A stretch of 64,000 bases of DNA from Caulochytrium protostelioides (GCA_003615045.1 ML014140.1:1-64000), one strand, 5' to 3'; positions 24,201 to 32,526 are shown, numbered from the stretch's first letter. Notes: generated by a model from the sequence alone, not told the origin. Numbers and translations are program-made.

Positions 24201-27200
24201 GATGAGTCAGCTCGTAGACAATAACACGCGGCTCATCAAAGCGAGTGGCCAAGCCCGGATGTTGCCCGCGATGCACGAGGGCAGTGAGCGCGCGGTGGGA
24301 AGCTATCAGGTCGAGATCATCACGCTGATGGCCGCCGTCCGCGGCCGTCTCGACTTGACGCACCGCCATCTTGTCTTTGTGCCCGACGTTGGCGCCTCAG
24401 TCGCGAAAATGACGACGGCCGAGCGTCAGGTACTGCGGAGCCTGATGCAGGATTATGGGATCGAGAGCAGCCATGCGCGTGATTCGCGCAAGTGGCCGCT
24501 GGACTCGATCCAATACGTCTTTTTGCGGCGGTACAAGCTCCGCCGTTCGGCGCTCGAGCTGTTCTTTGTCGACAAGGCCAATATCTTTGTCAATCTGCTG
24601 GACGACCGGCAGGGTACGGGCACCAAGAACCGCATGGCGTTCATGTCCCAGCTTGGCGCCGTGCGCCCGCTCAACCTGCTGCGCGCCGATGTCCGCGCGC
24701 CCTCCGAGATTCTGAAGACGAGCGGGCTCACGGGCCGATGGCAGCGCCACGAGATTTCTAACTTCGAGTACCTGATGGCCCTCAACACCATCAGCGGGCG
24801 CTCGTTCAACGACCTCACGCAGTATCCCGTGTTCCCGTGGATTCTGCGCGACTGGACCTCGCCGACCCTTGACTTGACGAATCCGCACGTGTTCCGCGAT
24901 CTCTCGAAGCCGATCGGCGCTCTCGATCCGGAGCGACTGAAGCGGCTGCGCGAGCGCTACCACCACTTCGAAGACCCGAATGGCGAGATCCCGCCCTTTC
25001 TGTACGGGAGCCACTATTCGACGGCTGGCAGCACGCTTTACTTTCTGCTGCGCATGGAGCCGTTCACGTCGCTCCACATCTCGCTGCAGGGCGGCAAATT
25101 CGACCATGCAGACCGGCAGTTCCGCAGCCTCGATGCCACGTGGAGGCACGTGTTGCGCAGCCAAGCTGACTTTAAGGAGCTCACGCCCGAGTTCTTTTAT
25201 CTGCCCGCGTTCCTCGAGAACCAGAACGGGTTCGATCTCGGGACTACCCAGAAGGGCGTGCGACTCGGCGATGTCGAGCTGCCGCCGTGGGCCGAGAACT
25301 CCGACGACTTTGTTCGGCAGCACCGCCTCGCCCTCGAAAGCGACTACGTGTCGGCACACCTACACGAGTGGATCGACCTCATCTGGGGCTACAAGCAGCG
25401 TGGGCCTGAAGCCGAAGCGGCGGACAATGTCTTTTATTACTTGACCTACGAGGGGATGATCGACATCGACACCATCGCCGATCCGCAGCAGCGGAGTTCG
25501 ATGGAAGACCAGATCAACCATTTTGGTCAGACGCCGTCGCAGTTGCTCACCAAACCGCACCCACCGCGGCTCCCGCGGCGCGAATTTATCCACCCGACCG
25601 TCATCTCGCATGCCGACGCGTGCCATACCTACGTCGTGCATCTGAAAGACTCGGCGATCAAATATGTCGCGGTCTCCAAGACCCAGGATGTGCATCGTGC
25701 CCAGACCCAGAGTTTCCTCGCGAGCAACATCGGCAACGTCCTTGCCGCGCTCGGTACGAACGAGCCCTGCGAGAAGGTTGTCACGATAGACGACGCGCAG
25801 GTCATTCGCTGCCACGCATGGTTCCCGGCCGTGAATGGTTTGGAGATGAACTTTGAGCTCGATACGGGACCCGTGCTTCAGCGGCAGCTCCCCATCCCGC
25901 TGGGTCCCAGCAGCTTCCCTTTGCGTCCCTCGCTCTTCACTGCGACGCCGGACGGGCGCTACCTCTTTGTCGCGGGAACCTGGGACTCCACGCTCGAAGT
26001 CCTCTCGGTCCAGTCGGGGCTCTCCCTCTACCGACACGTCGAGACGCGCCGCGGCCACGCTTCCCGCACCACTGCCATCGCGCTCTGCTCCGACAGCTCC
26101 TGCGTCCTCACCGGCAGCGCCGACGGCAACCTGATCCGATGGGATCTTCGGTCCAGCGTCATGGCTGGCCATGTCCGCGGCCGCGGCGCCGGCAAATCCG
26201 GCACTGGCGTCTCCAGCGGTGGCGGCGGCGGCGGCGGCTCGGCGGGCACCGGTGGCGCGCCGGCCGGCACGGGCGTCGGCGTCGGAGCCGCTGCTGGCGG
26301 GGTCGGCGATGCCCTCTCCCCGGGCGGCACGGGCACGCTTTCCGGTCCCGGCGGCGCGCCCGTCGTCCGCCACGGCACCGTTTTTGGGCCCTCGCACAAC
26401 GGTCCTGTGACCTGTCTCGCGGCCGACGCGCGGCACCATCTCGCCGTCTCCGGCTCCATGGACGGCACGTGTCTGCTGGTCGACCTGCCGACAGGCCTAC
26501 CGCTGTGCGCCATCACGCCCGGGCGTACCTGCGCGGCGGCACGTGACTTCGTTGTCCGCCACGTGCGCATCACGGGCGAAGACGGGCACGTGCTCATCTA
26601 CAGCGAGTGGCAGCCATGGCTGCCCGCCGTGCCCGTCGATGCCCAGACGGCCGCCGCCGCGGCCTCAGCGTCCGTCACGACCGAGCTCTCGGGCGTGCAC
26701 GAGTCGCGCACGCCGGCGCTCAAGACCTCGTCGCTGCCGCCTGCGGCGGCGATGACGGTCGACGCCACGCCCACGAGCGACACGTCCCATGACCCGCCGG
26801 CTGAAGTCTTATCCGATGCTGAGCGTGACGTGAGCGACCACCGTTTGGGCCATGAAGTCGAGGCCGCGGCTGCCGATGCGGGTCCGGACAAGGCGGAGGC
26901 GGACATCACGCCTGCCGCGGATGATGACGATGCTCACGGTGACGCCAACAACCCGACCGAGGCTGTTGTGACGTTTGCGGGCACCGTTGAGGCTGACGAG
27001 CAGGACGGGGACACCGACAAGGACAAGGACACCGACAAGGACCAGGGCGAGCCGCGGGCTGCCACTGAGGTGGATGCGGCTCATTCAGATGCGGACGACG
27101 AGAAGCCCGCGCTGTCGCCTAGCAAGTCCCGAGCGAAGCAGGGCAAGGCCAGTGACACCGGTGCTTCGCGTAGCAAGGGCAAGGGCAAAGACCGGGTCAA

Positions 27201-27714
27201 CCATGCTAAAAAGGGCAACGCGGCGTCCAAGTCCGCGGCCGAGCTCGAGAGCAAGGATGCCGCTGCAGACGGCGCGCAAGCCAAGATCGCTGCTGATGCT
27301 CACACGGTGGCCGAGCGAACGGCGGCTGATGCGGCCACACAGGTCAGGAGCGAAGTCAGGAGTGAAGTCGCACCGACGTCTGGCGCCTCGGCCTCCCCAG
27401 CGACGCCGGTAGCCTCCGCGTCGGGTCCGACCTGGAAGAGCCAGTTGATGCTGGTGAACCGGCAGGGGGGAACGCTGCGGTGGCGGCGGTACACGGTGTG
27501 TTTCCGCGACCTGCTGCTCAACCGCGCCGGATCGCACCTCATTGCGGCGGACGACGCGTGCGTCGTGCATGTGCTGGACGCGTGGACGCTGCGGATCCTC
27601 CATCGCTTCCCCACCCAGAGCCCCGTCAACACCCTAGCCTTTTCGGGCGCCGAGGACGTGTTGTTTGCGGGGTGCGAGGACGGCAACATGGTCATGATCC
27701 ATGCGAAACCATGA
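15223..27714 (+). CDS. Neurobeachin/LRBA/LvsA-type BEACH-WD40 protein
   Basis: This is a single open frame of 4163 residues with the full architecture of large BEACH proteins, which scaffold vesicle traffic and endolysosomal function. Residues ~1-1480 are helical, armadillo-like with Ala-rich inserts. A concanavalin-like lectin domain lies near 1485-1700 (YTVSFWFRMS, then FVNGKVRWQGK). After more helical repeats the PH-BEACH domain is near 3026-3155 (DLTHRHLVFVPDV). BEACH follows at about 3167-3447 (TQYPVFPWIL, FRDLSKPIGAL, HYSTAGSTLYFLLRMEPFT, GKFDHADRQF, ELTPEFFYLP, WIDLIWGYKQRGPEA). WD40 repeats follow (TGSADGNLIRWDL, SGSMDGTCLLVDL) and the last blade ends the protein. Two low-complexity inserts interrupt the propeller: Gly-rich at ~3647-3723 and Asp/Lys/Ala-rich at ~3802-4068. 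No intron is needed. The ATG (MNWLKRQLG) follows in-frame context lacking an earlier ATG. Confidence 0.93.
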   Translation: MNWLKRQLGAAEDDAVSGALGGSGGGVPPHAGSDRSVVPASGGTSTAGRAGTAAQTGAAAAAATLASLPRPMRTSYEAALDGARRLDLSGAMNDCCWMLGLVHGGPEAALLRDTFRLVQAWDDVQDQQIVLRESRKVALSLARASGGFMQRTVSGLSSVTASFSAGAAGAGAGAAVAGAGATAAAGGLGPNGVAAPALGGSAAAAAAATLPPGTVFPNALLLRTAKLATALRHSVAAAAASRWVPWPRDPVEMTLRRCGLEPKDLFGNATAPVGSAEAAATSSSSSTSAAADALMTTTTDDFHLEFVGIPHLSPVDGHHAVIAVLQSVEAMAQIVFGLRDPEGDDVTLTFIKDLETGLRDALRLVDLLARYRASRHFLIHHHALSALTQAAQACAHILTREKSAKRFRAEDDNAIGCLTLVCDAVRHIYDADGLFVRAVADSGLAPDALSPRALLPFLASSRRPLADAIPHWVTLATGIIATVSEHDAPLAHVYLTPLPLRLVLALAAITGLQPTADFQAVVARRPFSLTIERAVSLQLARLRYLEIDETTIQLAHLALATGIWTLHLEALWAAKAAGTSPDVKAGSSTFIGDPYAAMSPHPDAMPEQRSDGMSPLSAQRCQLLLLALAVARYDGVHGGQGALSGKDTLASPWDPWAAFFHAPTIALVRATHGTHQDVPPSPASRLVSLPMAASARAWWDHAYAAADRENDMRVAAAACEAYIAIALVSPSILPSDAVPPTEATNQERQRRHYSALLDVMRTFMDAVETRYQAYMNDPNDTLQVADVVLLFLTWLGAGMSPRVARLRPAAGAAAGITPAGDLVPFVLRSKQIGSLLDALNVWGLFLGIAAPKSVPEPDREGGMENVDDASHESHQHAAAAANGYHHVMARIMLALPTMQGPLALIVQKLDMLLRPSGQVGAAQPPLSETACEAACTLAQYLYLVAGRTDALCDALADPQSMDLLAYVVGTPSLPASLREMICGVLNIVTQAAYQTLPSAPAATPPGSPVHAEGDAAAATAVTESMAAAAAVVAQQWLVRWTRHRTVRKALTALLPESIPHVSPIPASADGKIPLAAFSFHHLVALALLPAIAVAIPQLDARPDFRVGMRHPPRLMDAVCFTAFQPAYPSKATPKTAQRHDAISDPMLPQDNGLCLLFEACRAVGPARTQLATILREAIQRARTIDQRYALQTYAVFQGVLEWLLGLHILPTKQATMSSLMPSLPPPSAPPAPALATVEEWNLLGALVSGNDTVRWLLDERGGYRALLQLAPASMIYQHLPYLAFHASSEPLASPVGTSLAEFGFRGGVLEDGRPLKYAMVRAAQADGDAARYEALLSDVVALCYTEHNRLLLAQVDLIPFLVEQMTRYVWRHLAQLHTQLIGTLANHSLTVCGLKQMIAAMTPVHLRVASKEDATPAPTPTAERSRRISVTSITSANFNKKAPIKSTSWFPTLPAFDPSDKTHKGADEADQRWVSALHPLYPRLMNLLLTSFQINRASDANFLFDGKQSAIDLPPAMLPAWPPTGGYTVSFWFRMSQNSPPDDAMYLFSFLDAYGGSGLEMLVRGTKLRLIMTVDGEVTQVELPAPLTVKRNHWYYVAFVQQSCKMLWQTSSDASIFVNGKVRWQGKLEFLPTGDSAYFRFGARAWPEHQVTSEMWDRLSGVSRRTDENHHCFMGCMTNLRVDAAPLRLATLEQLYKAGRPLSPDAAEMLHHHHHAHPPVREDLGQLPDSGACLVFLHPANFRRGAHRVALNTRLPMLGGKTDAALIAPLRHVQIVVTTCPKDALYGLGGLGLLLPMVLHANLSLAQWDETTARLLLPEDLRPASSEGPDAATAAASAGASASTTALAAVTGMTPSSEGELNRLAMFMGIFVTLLDGDHDAVDQFFHHGQHITISWLLQHSNSRCLDMSVLDEVMSLVTAINHTLGASAARGRLLSLFKHLTLEPRVWAGASYEIQMEWFACLGQFLNKHLGQFHADFGMTYWCDVMHDWYWYTPSSHAAADVVNRLLKSDLRPMAFSRLHALRRAFWPILRQVFCWATDADLQRVWTHLWFTQDYQSSSEWARFFVLNAFPHEDDEAFLTGPALPIAQKLWETRGLAKCPTRMVDTPGGQVLMIKLQQEGHLLAGFFLCQVVEGLRDEEDPSAHELAYQALELWVQCDRAFAATWHAQLLLIHEGLTANVPAHPFNAMSVIESLGRHWAWLLAADRNERLTDQLLDYWMSFLTEESTYSKQGSAWLYAIVDTARHSPLQQQHYLLKELHGRLAQLPKLDLLNSGVYIVVPLLSLARLNAMPFSTSTSTSALHPPMTHGEMLASPAVSTPDLHASSNGIGKADADAKVTTNGIHDANEAIRDDIVRLAVDLVATCLVRHLHAGKSVQADLFDMVAHIALHELAAEPTFSADADHHVDETDVPPPTRRENEDEDEEDAALRPPPTPKSPAPAERSDHGRASATPRLLLTNRVLQIVLTQLKIDLVDQFYSPTQSAHLTEFLTTVEHLLFHSRFILRKAARFIIKECEMQAAKDAHAAKAAATKSSTDRNPEATAASLRLLWEGDDAAVAASMVDDHKATRDFPSAAVDAPFQACPDAALALLGCVEVLLTQPQFADPGEVPQWWNELSRLRIRLVASSVHVSDETTLEAIEPYLLRACHSPWLPAESGLKRQLILGLHALYQRKKDARDPPVRDYRAYLQSILSTLEILVQGSTEPQWRLVEDALQATLVHDAPLRDLIDTPAWDQFVAAFCAGAFKQSTDRAVTTVLQWLSPAHSALSHRLGQRRAMLAQWTAARQAYQRAIAARRTEATLDESNYQANRAIEFEANQRQWRDKWASLMRDVTMPRGFWEPRRAVRAQPVAAAHDIPAIRLNGLDDAADHDDAALPLSSPPAVVPETIESMPQRTYWKLSTHENDRRMRNRLQPNFDFDDHADAARRRQLENDDVATEAPTVETSQAMQSRMKTLRSQARFSLETLNTADASARSQRDSPAPPKTAEFDETQWMSQLVDNNTRLIKASGQARMLPAMHEGSERAVGSYQVEIITLMAAVRGRLDLTHRHLVFVPDVGASVAKMTTAERQVLRSLMQDYGIESSHARDSRKWPLDSIQYVFLRRYKLRRSALELFFVDKANIFVNLLDDRQGTGTKNRMAFMSQLGAVRPLNLLRADVRAPSEILKTSGLTGRWQRHEISNFEYLMALNTISGRSFNDLTQYPVFPWILRDWTSPTLDLTNPHVFRDLSKPIGALDPERLKRLRERYHHFEDPNGEIPPFLYGSHYSTAGSTLYFLLRMEPFTSLHISLQGGKFDHADRQFRSLDATWRHVLRSQADFKELTPEFFYLPAFLENQNGFDLGTTQKGVRLGDVELPPWAENSDDFVRQHRLALESDYVSAHLHEWIDLIWGYKQRGPEAEAADNVFYYLTYEGMIDIDTIADPQQRSSMEDQINHFGQTPSQLLTKPHPPRLPRREFIHPTVISHADACHTYVVHLKDSAIKYVAVSKTQDVHRAQTQSFLASNIGNVLAALGTNEPCEKVVTIDDAQVIRCHAWFPAVNGLEMNFELDTGPVLQRQLPIPLGPSSFPLRPSLFTATPDGRYLFVAGTWDSTLEVLSVQSGLSLYRHVETRRGHASRTTAIALCSDSSCVLTGSADGNLIRWDLRSSVMAGHVRGRGAGKSGTGVSSGGGGGGGSAGTGGAPAGTGVGVGAAAGGVGDALSPGGTGTLSGPGGAPVVRHGTVFGPSHNGPVTCLAADARHHLAVSGSMDGTCLLVDLPTGLPLCAITPGRTCAAARDFVVRHVRITGEDGHVLIYSEWQPWLPAVPVDAQTAAAAASASVTTELSGVHESRTPALKTSSLPPAAAMTVDATPTSDTSHDPPAEVLSDAERDVSDHRLGHEVEAAAADAGPDKAEADITPAADDDDAHGDANNPTEAVVTFAGTVEADEQDGDTDKDKDTDKDQGEPRAATEVDAAHSDADDEKPALSPSKSRAKQGKASDTGASRSKGKGKDRVNHAKKGNAASKSAAELESKDAAADGAQAKIAADAHTVAERTAADAATQVRSEVRSEVAPTSGASASPATPVASASGPTWKSQLMLVNRQGGTLRWRRYTVCFRDLLLNRAGSHLIAADDACVVHVLDAWTLRILHRFPTQSPVNTLAFSGAEDVLFAGCEDGNMVMIHAKP

Positions 27715-27755
27715 ACCCTCAATCGGAGGTGTCCCCCGTCGATCACGAAGAGCAT

Positions 27756-27761
27756 ATTAAA
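27756..27761 (+). terminator. Putative polyadenylation signal (ATTAAA)
   Basis: ATTAAA lies about 40 bases after the stop of the BEACH gene in an otherwise GC-rich setting. Its use is inferred from position only. Confidence 0.4.
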
Positions 27762-27942
27762 TAGTAAACCGACGGCACGACGCGCCCAATCATGTGGTAT
27801 CAATCCATCCAAGCAGATCAAACGCCAGGCGTCAAGAGGCAGAGAAGGGAGCGCGGAACCGAGCAAGCGACCGTGGGGACAACCCGGCGACCACCGCCGC
27901 GATTCCGATGAGGTATGAGCGTTCAAATTAAGAAGGTTGCTC

Positions 27943-29064
27943 TCAGAGGAGCCGCACGATGTCGGCCCGCGGCGGCGCGTCCGGGTGGGAGCAGACGACA
28001 TCGAGGGCGACGTCGCGGGCGAGGGCGTGGAAGAGCCCCCAGTTGAGGCCTGTGCGGTCGCTCGCCCACGAGCACGTCGACTTGGCGCCGGCCTGCCACG
28101 TGCGCTGCAGGGCCGACTGGTCGACCACGCGGCGGAGGATCGTGAGCGCCGTCGGCACATCGAGGAGGCCCTCGGTCGCGGTGGCGTGGGCCGCGTCCTG
28201 GACGGCCGCGAGGATCTGCGCGTGCAGGCCGACGCAGAACGGCGTGTATGCCGGGTGGAGCAGGGTGAAGGCCTGCTCGAAGCGGGGGCCGAGGGCCGCC
28301 AGGTGCTGCGCGAGCGGGTTGGCGCTAAGGGCCTGGTCGAGTGCCTCGTCGAACGCGAACGTCTCGCGCACCGCGTGAAGCTCGCCCTGGTCGCGCTTGC
28401 GCTTGCCCGAGTGGCCGCCCGTGCTCGGGGCGGCGGGCCGCGGGAACGCCGTCGGCGGGCTCGGGGTCAGCGGCGCTGCTGCCGCCGACACGTGGCCGGT
28501 CGCCATGCCGCCCCACGGGGTATGCTGCTGCTGGTGCTGCGGGTAGGCCTGCTGCCGCGGCGGGCTGGGCGTCGTCGACATCATGCCACCGTGGTGCTGA
28601 TGGTGGTACGCTGCGGCGGCGGGGACCTGGGCGTCGTGCAGGTAAGTCTGGCGCGCGTGCGGATCGGTGTAGCCGTTGATACCGTTGGCACCCGAGGCGA
28701 CGTGCCAGTGGCTGGCCGAGGCCGGCGCCGGGGCGGCGGCGGCGACCATGGCGGCGTGGCTCCGCGGGGGTTCGTGGGCAGCGCGGAAGACGTCCGGCGG
28801 CGGCGAGCGCGGGTGGCCCGCGCCGTACGAGGCGGCGGAAGCCGCGGCGGCAGCAGCCGCAGCTGCAGCAGGATCAGCGGGGTCGTAAGCGTGCGCCGCA
28901 GGGGGGTTGAACGCAGCCGCGAGGTGTGCGTGGGCAAAGAGGCGGTCGGGGCAGGACGACGCGTGGGTACGGCCCGAGGCGGGGAACCCGGGGTCGGCGT
29001 CGGCAGGCGGGAGAGGATGCCAGTAGGAGTCAGAACGCGTGGGCACCGGCACAGCCAATGACAT
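27943..29064 (-). CDS. Ala/His/Gln/Pro-rich putative nuclear protein, unknown family
   Basis: I do not recognise this 373-residue protein. From the first in-frame ATG (29064, MSLAVPVPTRSDSYW) it is low-complexity for about 240 residues: poly-Ala runs, then His- and Gln-rich segments (HHQHH, QHQQQH) and Pro-rich stretches, as often seen in transcription regulators. A basic KRKR follows, then a more ordered, helical-looking C-terminal ~140 residues beginning FAFDEALDQALSANP and including LHPAYTPFCVGLHAQIL and TGLNWGLFHALARD. There is no visible DNA-binding fold, zinc finger or homeodomain. The frame is open and rich in codon positions ending in G or C like its neighbours, and a TATA-like box precedes it, so I think it is real. 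It converges on the BEACH gene (228 bases between stops) and is divergent from EIPR1. Confidence 0.6.
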   Translation of the reverse strand: MSLAVPVPTRSDSYWHPLPPADADPGFPASGRTHASSCPDRLFAHAHLAAAFNPPAAHAYDPADPAAAAAAAAAASAASYGAGHPRSPPPDVFRAAHEPPRSHAAMVAAAAPAPASASHWHVASGANGINGYTDPHARQTYLHDAQVPAAAAYHHQHHGGMMSTTPSPPRQQAYPQHQQQHTPWGGMATGHVSAAAAPLTPSPPTAFPRPAAPSTGGHSGKRKRDQGELHAVRETFAFDEALDQALSANPLAQHLAALGPRFEQAFTLLHPAYTPFCVGLHAQILAAVQDAAHATATEGLLDVPTALTILRRVVDQSALQRTWQAGAKSTCSWASDRTGLNWGLFHALARDVALDVVCSHPDAPPRADIVRLL

Positions 29065-29094
29065 GATGACCCTCCCTTGCTCGCTTCGATGAGC

Positions 29095-29129
29095 TTCACG
29101 GTTCACGGTTCACGGTTCACGGTTCACGA
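29095..29129. repeat. Five tandem copies of a 7-bp unit in a 5' leader
   Basis: TTCACGG repeated five times, 31-65 bases before the ATG of the unknown minus-strand gene and downstream of its TATA-like box, so probably transcribed as 5' UTR. Confidence 0.85.
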
Positions 29130-29210
29130 CTCACGACGATGTCGGTTGGGTTCGGAGCGTCGCCTCTCCGCGCTTCGTACTCGCACGGAACGGCAATCAC
29201 CGCAGCGGTG

Positions 29211-29219
29211 CTTTTTATA
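29211..29219 (-). promoter_or_regulatory. TATA-like box of the unknown minus-strand gene
   Basis: TATAAAAAG on the minus strand, about 147 bases before the ATG at 29064. Such AT-rich octamers are rare in this GC-rich DNA and the orientation and distance suit a core promoter; transcription was not tested. Confidence 0.45.
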
Positions 29220-30870
29220 CCGCACGGGCATCGAACACCTCTGGGCGCCACGGATGCGGTGACGGCCTGCGGCGAGATCGAACGGAGGCCCCCTGACTCG
29301 GGAAGGCGGCAGGAAGAAGGCGGAAGGTGGAAGGCGGAAGGAGCAGGCGCTGACAACGCAAGGGGTGTCCCGGGACAGCGCCGAGGAGGCGTCTCACGTC
29401 ATACAGCGCTGCCGTCGCCGCCTTCGGGGTCTGTCGGACAGGTGCCGAGGAGCGCCACGTTGCGATCGTCACCAGAGAGCGAGAGAGCGAGAGAGCGAGA
29501 CGCTCGGCGGAAGGCAGAGGCGGAAGGCGGTCCGAGGGGCGATGGGCGGCGGGCACACGCGCGCAGCGCCAAGGGGAGAGGTGGTGGCGATCCCGGCGGC
29601 GCACTCGGTCGGATCCTGCGCCTCGCAGGAGTCACGTAAAAATAACATGTTATCGACGACGCGCAGCGTCTCGGCGAATCGGGGTTTCAGCCAGCCGCCG
29701 CCTGGCCTGCGCCGCCTTGCCTGCGCCGCCTTGCCCGCGCCGGCGCCACGAGAGCTATAAGCAGGATTCCGGCGGCGCGCGCTCGTTCTGCCGGTGGCGT
29801 CGGTGGCGGCGGCGGCGGCGGCGGTCGAGCTCCGCCGGGGGTCCCCATCGGCAGCGGCGCACGGACGGGGGTCGGGGGTTCCCGGGAGCTCCCCTCAGAC
29901 AGCCGGCAAAACTCGGGCGGCTCCGGGGCTCTGGACCCAGCCGACCTCAGCCGACCTTATGGCCATTCTCGGAGCAGCCGGAGGGGATCTGCCAGTGAAG
30001 ACATGCCGACAGTCCTGGACCACCGCCATGGTTGCGGTCGGCCGATTCCGTCGACAGGTTTGAAGGAAGGCGCATCGTGAACTCGCATGATCAGGTAGGA
30101 TCCGGATGGAGGATGATGAGGCAGGATGAGCAGAGATGATGAGGATGGGATGATGCGCATGGGCAGGTATGGTGACACCGGCGCCATGGCAGTCCATGGT
30201 TGGAGCGACGAGGTGAGCCGAGGTGACCGTGATCTCCGGATCGTTGCGAAACCGCACAGAACGCCCTGAAATGTCGCTCGTCCCTGGTTTCTTGCTGCGC
30301 CACTCAGACGGGGGAGCGTAGCCCCGTGTCGGGGCCATGGAGACGCTAAGGCCCACTGTGATGCCTCGGCGCGCGTCCTAGGCCGGGATCGACGCCACAG
30401 GCGCCAACGCGCCAGGGGCCTTCGCGCCGTGCGGCGATCTCCGACCCTGGATCCGCCCAGATGACTGCATGACTGCCGACTCACCCGCACGTGGCCAGCG
30501 CTCACCCGCACGTGGTCAGCCGGTATTAGCACCCGCACAAGCACACATGCACAGGGACAGGCCATCGCGTCGTTGGGCGTGACGCGCGAGGCCCTCGCGG
30601 TGCTGCGATCGTTGGCGATCGCGACGCGTCGGCTGCGCCACCGACGGGCCCGCCGACGGTCTCGCCAGATCCGGTCTCATCCCATCACCCGATCCCATCA
30701 TCCTGAAGTGCCCGTCATTGGGATAACCCCCACCCCCCTTCCCCACCCCGTGGCCTCGTGCCGAGCGGCATCTCCACCTTTTCTGTCCGCATCCTTGATA
30801 CGACGACAAGCGGCGCTCAGCCCGTGAACGAAACATTGCCGGCGTCCGCTAAGCGCGGCGTCTCCCCGCC
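29220..30870. other. Divergent spacer between the unknown gene and EIPR1
   Basis: This holds upstream sequence for both flanking genes. It contains an 8-bp GAGAGAGC repeat (about 29474-29500), a purine-rich GGAAGG tract (about 29300-29345), a GATG-rich patch (about 30095-30165) and an imperfect direct repeat around CACCCGCACGTGG (30482-30520), which carries the E-box-like CACGTG. No gene was recognised. Confidence 0.5.
29474..29500. repeat. 8-bp GAGAGAGC microsatellite
   Basis: A little over three copies of an 8-bp purine-rich unit in intergenic DNA. Confidence 0.8.
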
Positions 30871-32526
30871 ATGACCCAGACGACCGTCTATGCCGTCGGC
30901 AAGAAGGTGAGAGGAGTATCGCGTGCATGCGCGATTTGGGCACGGTGAGCCCGTCGTTTTCGGTCCATGGCTCGGGCCGAGGTCGGCTCGACGCAAACAT
31001 CCGTATTCATCCTGATTTGGCGTCACACCCTCCATACATGGATGCACTCGTGCCTCTCAACGTGAATCCATGGTCTTCCGCCGGCAACGCGCCTGACCCC
31101 CCCGGGACAGGCACGATGCCTCGCGGCGCGCGCGACCGAGCCCGACCGCGACCAGTTCTGGGTCGGCACCGACGAGAATGACGGGCACAACGAGCTGCTG
31201 CTGCTGGACTACGACGAGGAGCGCGGACAGCTCATCCCGCAGACCTTCGCCCATCCCCACGCGGTCCGCTGGATCGCTGCGCCACCCGCCGCCGTCGCGT
31301 CGGCGGACGCTGAGCCCGTGTCCGCCTCGGCGGCCGTCGACCGGATCCTGACCTGCTGGCAGGACGGCCTCGCGCCGGGGGGCGCAACGCTCTGGCAGTG
31401 CGGCGCGACGCTGCCGACGACGAGCGATGGCTGGCAGCACGTGGCCGACCACGTGCTCATGCCGCTGTGCCGCTACGAGGCCCACGCGCCGTCGGCCCCG
31501 ATCTTGCGCATGTTCTGGGGCCCCGTCGAGCCGGGCCGCCTCGTCGGCGTGCAGCCGACCCGTCTCGGGCTCTATGCGGCGGAGCGTCCCGCGGCCCTGC
31601 GCCACGTGGGCCTGCCGCGGACGACGGCGCTGTCGGGCGCGCCGTGCCACTTCACCACGTGGGCCTGGGACCCGCAGCACGCCGCCCATGGCGCGGCAGC
31701 GGTCGACACGGCCGTGTACGGCTACGATCTGCGGGCCGCCACGGACGCGCCCGCGTGGTCCCTCGCCCACGACGCTGTGGACGCGTGGCCGGTGCGCGCT
31801 CTCGATTTCAACCCGAACCGGCCGTCGGTGCTCGCGGTCGCGACCGACGATGGCGCCGTGCAGCTGTGGGACCGTCGTGCCCTGACGGCGCCGGTCGCCG
31901 TGACGGCGGAGGCGGCGGTGCCGCGCGCTGCATCGCCACGGCTCGCCACGTCGCCGCCGCGGCCGCCGCCGCCAGCGTCACACGGCCCCGCGGGGGCCGC
32001 GCCGCCTCCGCCCGCCACAGGCGAGACGCCCCTGCTCAGTCTGCGGCACCACACGCACGCGGCGCGCGCGGTCCAGTTCCACCCACGGCACGACCAGCTG
32101 CTGCTCACGGCGGGCTCGGACCACCGCGTGCGCCTCGAGAGCGTCGTGTCCGTGTCGTCGACGCCGCTCGGGCGCGTCGAGCCGCTCGCGTACGTCGACT
32201 CGATGAGCGAGCTGCCGCTGCCGCCCGCCGGCGATGAGGCCGAAGTTCCCCGCGGCGGCGGCGCCTGGAACGAGGACGACGACGAGGACAACGACGAGGA
32301 CGACCCGCAGGCCGACTCCGTGTGGGAGGCGATGGACGCGAGGGACGCCGCGGGCGTCGCGCGGCCCACCGACGGCACCGTCGCTGTGTGCGACGAGCAC
32401 GAGGACAGCGCGTATGCGGTCGCGTGGTCCGCGGGCGACCCCTGGGTCTACGCGTCTGTCTCCTACAACGGCCGCGTCATCGTGAACACGGTTCCCGCCG
32501 AGCGCAAATATCAGATTCTTCTGTAG
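30871..32526 (+). CDS. EIPR1: EARP-interacting WD40 protein EIPR1 (TSSC1 homologue)
   Basis: EIPR1 binds the EARP and GARP tethering complexes and acts in endosomal recycling and retrograde traffic. Exon 1 (30871-30906) encodes MTQTTVYAVGKK; a 204-nt intron (30907-31110, GTGAGA donor, CAG acceptor) leads to exon 2 (31111-32526), giving 483 residues. WD40 features include RALDFNPNRPSVLAVATDDG with VQLWDRR, then VQFHPRHDQLLLTAGSDHRV, and the family's distinctive end: EHEDSAYAVAWSAGDPWVYA and VINTVPAERKYQILL-like residues, matching the animal C-terminus (KYHILL). A Pro/Ala linker near residues 285-310 and an acidic Asp/Glu stretch near residue 400 are extra or expanded. The N-terminal QFWVGTDEN matches the family's RFLVGT. 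Human EIPR1 is about 390 residues, so this one is enlarged by the linkers. Confidence 0.92.
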
